DNA of 5,228 bases from Oscillospiraceae bacterium (lineage in GTDB: Bacteria > Bacillota > Clostridia > Oscillospirales > Acutalibacteraceae), in contig JAISRF010000053.1 in assembly GCA_031273775.1 (NCBI GenBank), positions 1 through 5,228 on the forward strand, written 5' to 3'. Both the position numbers and the translations under genes were made by a program. Below, one piece after another: positions 1 through 5,228 of this stretch (position 1 is its first letter; each line of letters starts with the position of its first letter). The notes below the pieces were generated by a model. It ran no database searches. It had not been told where the DNA came from and saw only the letters and a program-made list of their open reading frames with translations.

Positions 1-1119
1 GGCGAGGTCACGCCGGATACGGCACACGAAATCGGCATGAAGCTGGCGCAGGAAATGTGGGGCGAACGGTTTGAGGTGATTGTAGCCACGCACCTTGATA
101 AAAAGTACATCCACAACCATTTTGTGCTGAACTCGGTCAGCTTCAGGGACGGTTACAAATACTATTCCAATCTTGAAAATACAGACCGATTCCGCATTAA
201 GTCGGATAGGCTGTGCCGCGAATATCGCCTGTCGGTGATAGAGAACCCACAGCGCGGGCGGCGGCCAAGCTACGCCGTTTATCTCGCCGAGGAAAAAGGC
301 GAGCCGACCTACCGCTCTCTTGTAAAAGCGGATATTGACAAGGCGATTGCCGAATCCCTCACCGACCGCCAATTTTTTCAGAACCTCAAAAAGATGGGCT
401 ACGATGTCAGGGTCAAGCAGGATATTTCAGTCCGTCCGCAGGGGCGAACCCACAGCTTACGGCTTTTCAAAAACTTTGGCGAGGACTACACGATGGAAGC
501 GATTAATCGCCGCATTCTGTCCCACGGAATGCCGCCGCGCAAGCCGCCCGAACCCGAACCGGCCAAGCCCAAGCAAATCGCCTTTCACGGCAATTTCAAA
601 ACGGTCAAGCGGATTACAGGCTTTCGCGCCTTGTATATCCGCTATTTTTATATGCTGGGCGGCAGACCGCAGTATCAGATGAAAAGCAGACCGCCCACAA
701 ACAAGCAAATCCTTTTCATCTTCCGCGACGACATCCGCAAAATGCACGAGCTATCCAATGAAATGAAGCTGTTGGGCGCAAATCGCATTGATTCAGCCGA
801 GCAGCTTTCTTCATATAAAGAGGGGATGACCGCGAAAATCGCGGAGCTGACCGACACCCGCCAACACTTGCGGTATAAGGCACGGAGCGTAAAGGACGAG
901 CCAACCATTGCGGGGCTGAAAGCGGAGATTGCGGGGCTATCCACGCAGTTAGGCGCGTTGCGCCGGGAGGTGAAGCTATGTAGCAGTATTGAAGCCCGAA
1001 CCGCTGATATGAAGGAGAAAATCCGTATCGCGGCAGAAATTCGGGCAAAGGAACAAGCGCAATTAAAATCCAAAGAAATGGAGGAACAAACCTATGCCAA
1101 ACGGAGGAGAAGCCGCTGA
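1..1119 (+). CDS. VirD2-like (MOBP-type) relaxase, 3' part of gene
   Basis: This is the DNA strand transferase of the conjugative element: it nicks the origin of transfer and is carried covalently on the DNA to the recipient. The reading frame is open from base 1, so the ATG at 37 is internal; 372 codons are present and the start lies upstream. The visible N-terminal part reads as the second half of a relaxase/mobilization nuclease domain. Window residues 30-41 read THLDKKYIHNHF, whose histidines (codons at 91, 112 and 118) form the metal-binding HxH-type motif. The catalytic tyrosine is not in the window. The IHNHFVLNSVSF stretch is typical of relaxases in Tn1549-like Firmicutes ICEs. The rest, from about residue 250, is charged and helical, probably coiled coil, and ends in an arginine-rich tail (KRRRSR) as expected for a complete C-terminus. 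The end overlaps the next gene by 26 bases, implying translational coupling. The family is secure; the MOB subclass is inferred. Confidence 0.93.
   Translation, partial: GEVTPDTAHEIGMKLAQEMWGERFEVIVATHLDKKYIHNHFVLNSVSFRDGYKYYSNLENTDRFRIKSDRLCREYRLSVIENPQRGRRPSYAVYLAEEKGEPTYRSLVKADIDKAIAESLTDRQFFQNLKKMGYDVRVKQDISVRPQGRTHSLRLFKNFGEDYTMEAINRRILSHGMPPRKPPEPEPAKPKQIAFHGNFKTVKRITGFRALYIRYFYMLGGRPQYQMKSRPPTNKQILFIFRDDIRKMHELSNEMKLLGANRIDSAEQLSSYKEGMTAKIAELTDTRQHLRYKARSVKDEPTIAGLKAEIAGLSTQLGALRREVKLCSSIEARTADMKEKIRIAAEIRAKEQAQLKSKEMEEQTYAKRRRSR
1080..1084 (+). promoter_or_regulatory. Ribosome binding site for the PcfB-like gene
   Basis: GGAGG lies nine bases before the ATG at 1094, inside the last codons of the relaxase gene. 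It decides the start of the downstream gene and supports expression of both proteins from one transcript. Confidence 0.75.
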
Positions 1120-1963
1120 ACAGGTAGTCCGAATCAGTTTGGACGGCATTGACTACGCCATCCGCATTGCGGGTACGGGCGCGAAGCAAATCGCCGCCCT
1201 GATTATGGCGGCGCTCAAAAGCAAAAAGAGCCAACCCACCACATTAAAGGTTTCCGGCGCGGAGCGGCTCAAGCGGATGCTGAAATCGGAAAAGCCGCTG
1301 GATGTGTTTTCTGTGCGAGAACAGGACATCAAGGCGTTTATGACCGAAGCCAAGAAATACGGCATCGTCTACTGCGCCATCCGCGACAAGGAACCCAAAG
1401 CGGACGGCATGATTGACGTGCTGGTACGCAAGGAGGATTCACCCAAAATTGACCGGGTGATGGAGCGTCTGCAATACGGCGCGGTTGACAAGACCTCTAT
1501 CAAGAGCAAAATTGTCCGCACCAAAGCCGAGCAAAGCGCGGAAACCGCAGAACCGTCCGCACCTGATAAGTCTGACACGCTGGACGTTGACAGCTTCCTT
1601 GATTCGATTATGCCCGATGAGGGCAAATCCAAGGAGGGGCAGAATCAGGCGGTTCAGCCGCCCGCGCCTACGGCTGCCGCGCCTGAAAAGGCAAAGCCGG
1701 AGGTGTCAAAGGTGGATTTTTTATCGCCGGCGCGGACGAAACAAAATCCGTCCGCGCGTGGCTCAGACGGCAACAGCAGCGTGACAGAGAGAACTACTAA
1801 CGAGCCACCCTCGGTCAAAGAGGAAATTTCCGCAATCCGCACCGACCTCAAAAAAGAGGCCGCCGCCCGCAAGGACGAACCCCAGCGCGGTAGTCCACAG
1901 CAGACCACGCGGCACCAGCAGCCGCAAAACACACGCAAATCTAAAAATCATAAGGAGCGATAA
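1094..1963 (+). CDS. pcfB: PcfB-like conjugation accessory protein (DUF3801)
   Basis: The 289-residue protein has a compact N-terminal domain (about residues 8-135) that matches the DUF3801/PcfB pattern: a beta-rich opening (EQVVRISLDGIDYAIRIAG), an Ala-rich helix with a KSKK turn, then the central FSVREQDIKAFMTEAKKYGI and VYCAIRDK segments and a final VMERLQYG helix. The remainder (about 145-289) is a low-complexity tail rich in Pro, Ala, Lys, Glu and Gln, probably disordered. In the enterococcal plasmid pCF10, PcfB binds both the relaxase and the coupling protein PcfC and brings the DNA-relaxase complex to the channel. The position here, between a relaxase and a VirD4-type gene, fits the same role. 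The start at 1094 has a good GGAGG. It overlaps the relaxase by 26 bases and ends four bases before the next gene. The symbol is by homology; the tail is the part I can say least about. Confidence 0.88.
   Translation: MPNGGEAAEQVVRISLDGIDYAIRIAGTGAKQIAALIMAALKSKKSQPTTLKVSGAERLKRMLKSEKPLDVFSVREQDIKAFMTEAKKYGIVYCAIRDKEPKADGMIDVLVRKEDSPKIDRVMERLQYGAVDKTSIKSKIVRTKAEQSAETAEPSAPDKSDTLDVDSFLDSIMPDEGKSKEGQNQAVQPPAPTAAAPEKAKPEVSKVDFLSPARTKQNPSARGSDGNSSVTERTTNEPPSVKEEISAIRTDLKKEAAARKDEPQRGSPQQTTRHQQPQNTRKSKNHKER
1952..1957 (+). promoter_or_regulatory. Ribosome binding site for the ArdC-N-like gene
   Basis: AAGGAG lies ten bases before the ATG at 1968, overlapping the last codons of the PcfB-like gene. 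This is a strong site and fixes the start of the downstream gene. Confidence 0.8.
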
Positions 1964-1967
1964 TACT

Positions 1968-2876
1968 ATGGCTGAAAACTATGATGATATTTTATTCGCA
2001 CAGGACGAACCCGCGCCAGAGGAACGGCAATCCCCCGGATATGACCCCGAAGCCTACAAGGAGCTGAAACAGCAACAGCGCGACGCGATTTACGCCATGA
2101 TTGACGAAACCGCGCTGACCCTTGCCGCGCCCGAAAAGCTCAAAGAATATCTGGACATTCAGAGCCGCTTTGACCTCTACCGTCCCGGTAACGTCCTGCT
2201 GATTCAGGCGCAGATGCCCACGGCTTCGCGCTTAAAAACCTACGAGGAATGGCAAAAGGTCGGCGCGGGCGTTCGCAAGAATCCGCAGTCCTGCTATATT
2301 CTCAAATCGGGCAGGCAGTACACCCGCGACGACGGTTCCATCGGGCAGTTCACCGACATTAAAAAGGTGTTCGACATTTCCCAGACCTACAACGCCCCCA
2401 AGTCCAAGCAGTACCCGCACCCGGAGGGACGCACCCTGCTGAAAGCCCTGATGAACAAAAGCCCCGTTCTCGCCAAAGCCGCCGACATTCTGCCGGAGGG
2501 CATGGGCGCGTATTATGACCCGCAAAACAAGGTGATTCTTGTGCGCCCCGGCATGGACGCGCCGGACATTTTCCGCTGTCTGTCCAATGAGTTGGCGGTT
2601 GCGGAGCTTCACCGCAGTATGGGCGAGGACTTTTCCCGCGACAACGCCGCTTTTCCCGCTTACTGCGCTTCCTACGTTCTTTGCCGCGAAAATGGCGTAG
2701 ATGTGAGCAGCTTCAACTTTGAGAACGCCGCGCAGGAATTTTCGGGCAAGGACGCAAAGGACATTCGCGCCGACCTCGGCAATATCCGCGACGCAGCTGG
2801 CGAAATCGGCGGGCGCGTCAGGCAGGCTCTCCAGCAGGAGCGCAATAAGCAAGAGCCGGAACAGGGGGACAGATGA
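1968..2876 (+). CDS. ArdC-N-like protein with degenerate zincin-like domain
   Basis: A 302-residue soluble protein with no signal peptide or membrane segment. Residues about 35-140 look like the ArdC N-terminal single-stranded-DNA-binding domain: FDLYRPGNVLLIQAQMP, a conserved W in EEWQKVG, and the hallmark KVFDISQT at 133-140. Residues about 155-255 resemble the zincin-like putative metallopeptidase region found next to ArdC-N domains (I think the DUF6782 group), with PDIFRCLSNELAVAELHRS followed by FPAYCASYVLCRENGVDVSSF. Where an active enzyme has HExxH this protein has N207-E-L-A-V211, so the two zinc histidines are missing and proteolysis is unlikely. The acidic first 25 residues and the Gln/Arg-rich end are probably flexible. 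ArdC-type proteins encoded on conjugative DNA are linked to protecting incoming single-stranded DNA; that role here is inference. The gene is four bases after the PcfB-like gene and overlaps the next by four (ATGA). Confidence is high for a real gene, moderate for the domain names. Confidence 0.8.
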   Translation: MAENYDDILFAQDEPAPEERQSPGYDPEAYKELKQQQRDAIYAMIDETALTLAAPEKLKEYLDIQSRFDLYRPGNVLLIQAQMPTASRLKTYEEWQKVGAGVRKNPQSCYILKSGRQYTRDDGSIGQFTDIKKVFDISQTYNAPKSKQYPHPEGRTLLKALMNKSPVLAKAADILPEGMGAYYDPQNKVILVRPGMDAPDIFRCLSNELAVAELHRSMGEDFSRDNAAFPAYCASYVLCRENGVDVSSFNFENAAQEFSGKDAKDIRADLGNIRDAAGEIGGRVRQALQQERNKQEPEQGDR

Positions 2877-3082
2877 TGAGTATCCGTACAACGGGGAGAA
2901 AGGAACGCAGAATTGCGGAGCTTGACCCCATCGAGCAGGGCGTGGTCATTACCGCCCTCAACGAGCTTCGCAACGAAAAATTAGAGGAACACCGACCCAC
3001 CGACGCGGTGGACGATGTGCTTCTGAAAGTGATTGACGCGCCCAGCCGAAAGGTGCGCGTCCGCGACGATGAAGCGCGATAA
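2873..3082 (+). CDS. Small charged protein of unknown function
   Basis: A 69-residue protein (68 if translation starts at the second ATG, 2876) that I do not recognise as a named family. It has no hydrophobic segment, cysteine or zinc motif. It is highly charged, with a basic start (RTTGRKERR), a probable helical middle (LDPIEQGVVITALNELRNEK) and a mixed-charge end (RKVRVRDDEAR). The frame is credible because it sits in an operon with a 4-base ATGA overlap with the gene before and a 14-base overlap with the gene after, and a G-rich run at 2864-2868 could serve as ribosome binding site; its distance of seven bases from 2876 makes the second ATG the better start. The place directly before a VirD4-type gene suggests a conjugation accessory or a translational coupler, but this is only context. 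Confidence 0.7.
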   Translation: MMSIRTTGRKERRIAELDPIEQGVVITALNELRNEKLEEHRPTDAVDDVLLKVIDAPSRKVRVRDDEAR

Positions 3083-4281
3083 CCTGAAAAGCAATCTTGT
3101 TGTTTTCGCCTTGGGGCTGATACCCGTGATATGGCTGGGGCTGTTGGTTGCCCCGGCCATTGCGGGCGGCTTGCCCGACATTCTGACCAACCTGACAGCG
3201 GCGATGAATCATCCACTTTATATACAGTGGTGCGGGGACAGTGTAAAAACTGTCCTCATTTTTATTGCTGCTTACAGTATGGCTATCGGGATTTACTACG
3301 CCACCAAACGCAACACCCGCCCGCGGGAGGAACACGGCTCGGCAAAGTGGGGCGATGCCGCCGCTGTATGCCGCAAATACCGCGACGGGAATTTTGAAAG
3401 CAACAAGATTTTGACCAAAAACGTGCGAATCGGGCTGGACGGCAAGAAGCACCGCCGCAACCTCAACACCCTTGTGGTCGGCGGTTCGGGCGCGGGCAAG
3501 ACACGCTTCTACGCCAAGCCAAACGCCATGCAAGCCAACACCTCACTTGTAGTTTTAGACCCCAAAGGCGAAATCACCCGCGACGTGGGCGGCTTGCTGA
3601 AAAAGCGCGGCATGGAGGTGCGTGTGCTTGACCTCATCAATATGGAAAAGAGCCATTGCTACAATCCGTTTGTCTATCTCAAATCCGACAACGATGTGCA
3701 GCGGCTTGTCACCAACCTGTTCAAAGCGACCACACCCAAAGGCAGTCAGTCGCAAGACCCCTTCTGGGACAACGCGGCTTCTATGCTGCTGATGGCATTG
3801 GTGTTTTATCTGCATTATGAAGCGCCGAAAATCGAGCAGAGTTTCCCAATGGTGATGGAGCTTCTACGCGCCGCCGATAGCGTGGAGGGCGACGACAACG
3901 CGCTCTCGCCGCTGGATATTCTGTTTGACCGGCTTGAAATGCGAAGTCCAGACCATATCGCACTGAAATACTACCGCAACTACCGAAGCGGTTCCACCAA
4001 GACACTGAAATCCATTCAGATTACCCTTGCGGCACGGCTGGAGAAATTCAACCTTGAATCGCTGGAAAGCCTGACGGCGACCGACGAATTGGATTTGGGC
4101 AGCTTGGGCGAAAAGAAAACCGCGCTGTTCATCATCCTGCCGGACAACGACAGCAGCTTCAACTTCCTTGCCAGCATTCTCTACACGCAACTGTTTCAAG
4201 CCCTGTTCCACATCGCCGACCACAAGTACGGCGGCGCGTTGCCTGTGCCGGTGCATCTGCTGATGGACGAGTTCGCCAACA
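3069..4281 (+). CDS. VirD4/TraG-type coupling ATPase, exon 1, intron-split
   Basis: This is the type IV coupling protein, a membrane-anchored ATPase that takes the relaxase-DNA complex to the secretion channel. Exon 1 encodes 404 residues plus the first base of codon 405. Two membrane segments are seen at about 9-30 and 58-78, then a cytoplasmic ATPase domain with Walker A GGSGAGKT at 138-145, a conserved VVLDPKGE at 161-168, and Walker B LLMDEFAN at 397-404, where the exon ends. The family usually has some 550-650 residues, so the C-terminal third should lie in exon 2 outside the window. I chose ATG 3069 because it overlaps the upstream stop by 14 bases, lets the first membrane helix start at residue 9, and avoids the charged extension from TTG 3033; only a weak AAAGG at 3049-3053 precedes it, so translational coupling is likely. 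Unspliced reading adds five residues and stops at 4296-4298. Family assignment is secure. Confidence 0.93.
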
Positions 4282-4287
4282 GTGCGA

Positions 4288-4316
4288 CACGTTCCTAACT
4301 GAAAAGGTTAGGCGTG
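4288..4316 (+). other. First stem-loop of the intron RNA
   Basis: CACG pairs with CGTG and CCTAAC with GTTAGG, separated on the 5' side by an unpaired TT and capped by a TGAAAAG loop. It directly follows the GTGCGA end and probably forms an early domain I helix. The host frame's stop TAA at 4296-4298 lies within this hairpin. It has no T-run after it, so it is not a terminator. Confidence 0.65.
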
Positions 4317-4353
4317 AAGCCAAATAATAAAACCAATGAATGAAAGGAGCATT

Positions 4354-4381
4354 GAATACTGGTTTCAAAGAACTGGTATTC
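4354..4381 (+). other. 11-pair stem-loop in intron domain I
   Basis: GAATACTGGTT at 4354-4364 pairs with AACTGGTATTC at 4371-4381, with two G-U pairs in the middle and a TCAAAG loop. The wobble pairs fit an RNA helix rather than a DNA palindrome. Confidence 0.65.
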
Positions 4382-5018
4382 CGACAGGTGGAATGATGGG
4401 GTAACGCCCTGAAACGCCTGCCCTAAGACTGCGACGGGCATTAGCGGCGCAATACGCGAAATGTTCGAGAGCTCGCGGAAGTCGGCGGAAGTTTGCCGTA
4501 ACAACGCTGAAAAGCGGTTGACGAAAGCGCGGCAGAGGTGCTGTGTGCAGATGATACGCCGGGGGTCTACAAAATGTCTATGGTGAGAATGTGCCGTGAG
4601 AAAGCACTGACGAAACACTGAATGTACGGGTCAAGACGAATGAGCCGCAGAAATGCGGTTGCCGCTTATGGCGGCGCGTATGGGGACGAGTAAAAGTTGT
4701 TAGTATGAAACTCCCTGCGATATTACAGGTATCGCCAAAGTACGCTGGCTTAAAGGTGTCACCTAAGGGCATATGCACAGATATGAATATCGGAACGTGG
4801 AAAGCCGAAAACGTATAAAACAAACCGTTGCGGGTCGTTGGACGAGAAATTCATTAAAGATATAATCGTCCTTAATTTCGGTGAGAGTAGCGGCACGAGC
4901 GTTGAAACTCCTGTAATGGGAGCGGAGCAACAGCCGCGAGTCGATTTTGAAACAGTAAGTAAAAAAACAAGTAATCCGTAGGTTCGAGTAAGACTAAGAA
5001 AGGCGAAAATCCCCTCAA

Positions 5019-5024
5019 AAGGAG
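5019..5024 (+). promoter_or_regulatory. Ribosome binding site for the intron ORF
   Basis: AAGGAG lies ten bases before the ATG at 5035, the same spacing as that of the ArdC-N-like gene. It decides the start of the reverse transcriptase frame. Confidence 0.8.
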
Positions 5025-5034
5025 AACGCCGACT

Positions 5035-5228
5035 ATGGCAAAAGAGAAAATACCAAAGAAGCAGAAACTCCGCAACGCTGAATATTTCGATTGTCAGTCA
5101 ACTTTGGACAGGCTTTACGCCGACAGCCTGAAAGGTAACGCTTTCACGCGGTTAATGGAGATTGTCACATCCAGAGGAAACATCATAATGGCATATCGGA
5201 ACATCAGTAAAAACAAAGGAAGCAAAAC
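5035..5228 (+). CDS. ltrA: Group II intron reverse transcriptase/maturase, N-terminal part
   Basis: The frame gives 64 residues and runs off the window end. It starts with a Lys-rich leader (MAKEKIPKKQKLRNAEYF), then QSTLDRLYADSLKG and RLMEIVTSRGNIIMAYRNISKNKGSK. This is the conserved N-terminal region (RT-0) of LtrA-like enzymes, in which a helix with LMEI, then N-I-x-x-AYRNIxxNKGS, precedes the PGxDG segment of RT-1 that would come next. The protein binds the intron RNA, helps it splice and makes cDNA during retrohoming. The catalytic YADD motif, the maturase domain and any endonuclease domain are outside the window, so completeness and activity cannot be judged. Its place inside an RNA that begins GTGCGAC, and the sense orientation relative to the split coupling gene, set it apart from retron or diversity-generating reverse transcriptases. 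The symbol is by homology to the lactococcal protein. Confidence 0.93.
   Translation, partial: MAKEKIPKKQKLRNAEYFDCQSTLDRLYADSLKGNAFTRLMEIVTSRGNIIMAYRNISKNKGSK

Larger units (their letters stand above)
4282..5034 (+). ncRNA. Group II intron ribozyme RNA, domains I to IV start
   Basis: These 753 bases hold no gene; the reading frames on either strand are short and unlike known proteins. Instead there are many stems, as expected for the large domain I and domains II-III. Right after the 5' GTGCGA comes a two-part hairpin: 4288-4291 with 4313-4316 (CACG/CGTG) and 4294-4299 with 4307-4312 (CCTAAC/GTTAGG). A long stem of 11 pairs, including two G-U, joins 4354-4364 to 4371-4381 around a six-base loop. 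A further helix is 4890-4894 with 4933-4937 (GCGGC/GCCGC), enclosing a CTCC/GGAG hairpin. Domain borders cannot be set by eye, and domain V is not in the window. Confidence 0.85.
4282..5228 (+). mobile_element. Group II intron (retroelement), 5' part
   Basis: The intron begins GTGCGAC, matching the group II 5' consensus GUGYG, exactly where coupling-protein homology stops. It encodes a reverse transcriptase in the same orientation from 5035, as expected for an ORF in domain IV. The 3' part (the rest of the ORF, domains V and VI, the 3' splice site) is outside the window, so the structural class cannot be fixed. The intron is inserted in the sense direction, between the first and second base of codon 405, which permits splicing to restore the host gene. 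By eye it is more A-rich than the flanking conjugation genes, which agrees with separate origin. Ribozyme activity is inferred; in this class the RNA self-splices with maturase help and the lariat RNP retrohomes into DNA. Confidence 0.93.

Noticed and set aside
2232..2891. 219-residue open frame on the minus strand, and other long minus-strand frames such as 716-1234
   Set aside because: They lie opposite well-supported genes, have no recognisable motifs and arise from the GC-rich third positions of the plus-strand codons.
3033..3068. Upstream TTG start for the coupling ATPase
   Set aside because: It adds twelve residues (MTRPAERCASAT) that do not look like the N-terminus of this family; ATG 3069 places the first membrane helix near the start and gives a 14-base overlap typical of this operon.
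3069..4298. Coupling gene as a pseudogene ended by a premature stop
   Set aside because: The stop lies in the first hairpin of a group II intron that starts at 4282, in sense orientation with a maturase frame, so splicing should restore the gene.
4294..4312. CCTAAC/GTTAGG hairpin as a transcription terminator
   Set aside because: There is no T-run after it and it follows directly on the intron 5' consensus, so it is an intron helix.
4295..4823. Minus-strand frames in the 4295-4823 region
   Set aside because: This is structured intron RNA; the frames have no known motifs or convincing ribosome binding sites.
5035..5228. Retron or diversity-generating retroelement reverse transcriptase
   Set aside because: The N-terminal pattern (LMEI, NIIMAYRNISKNKGSK) is that of LtrA-like enzymes, and the upstream RNA starts with GTGCGAC at an exon junction; no template/variable repeat pair is seen.
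1..5228. CRISPR array, tRNA, rRNA, attachment site or oriT
   Set aside because: I saw no regularly spaced repeats, tRNA-like arms or rRNA stretches, and no integrase-flanked core; oriT would be expected upstream of the relaxase, outside the window.

Overview
The window is a piece of the conjugation module of an integrative and conjugative element (ICE). Its gene order and protein types match Tn1549-like elements of Firmicutes, most likely carried by a gut-type Clostridia host. This assignment rests on protein families and gene order: a VirD2-like relaxase with an IHNHF histidine motif, a PcfB/DUF3801 protein, an ArdC-N-like protein, a small ORF and a VirD4-type coupling protein. Codon use is rich in GCC, CGC and GGC, with strong AAGGAG-type ribosome binding sites, which fits a moderately GC-rich Clostridia lineage. 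No species can be named.

Layout, all on the plus strand. Bases 1-1119 hold the 3' part of the relaxase gene, whose start lies upstream. Bases 1094-1963 encode the PcfB-like relaxosome/coupling accessory protein, overlapping the relaxase by 26 bases. Bases 1968-2876 encode a 302-residue protein with an ArdC-like N-terminal domain and a zincin-like C-terminal region whose HExxH motif is degenerate. Bases 2873-3082 encode a small charged protein of unknown function. From 3069 the VirD4/TraG-type coupling ATPase is encoded. Short gaps and overlaps throughout indicate one translationally coupled transcript.

The coupling-protein gene is interrupted after base 4281, in its Walker B segment and immediately after the DEFAN codons. 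From 4282 the sequence starts GTGCGAC, the group II intron 5' end, followed by about 750 bases of stem-rich RNA without a gene. At 5035 the N-terminus of an LtrA-like reverse transcriptase/maturase begins and runs off the window. The apparent stop at 4296-4298 is therefore intronic, and the coupling protein should be restored by splicing; its second exon lies beyond the window.

Together, the relaxase nicks and leads the DNA, PcfB links the relaxosome to the coupling ATPase, and the ATPase delivers the substrate to the type IV secretion channel. Production of full-length ATPase, and probably transfer of the element, appears to depend on self-splicing of the resident intron. I see no wholly new system. 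The most notable points are the intron inside the Walker B coding sequence and the motif-degenerate ArdC-like protein.
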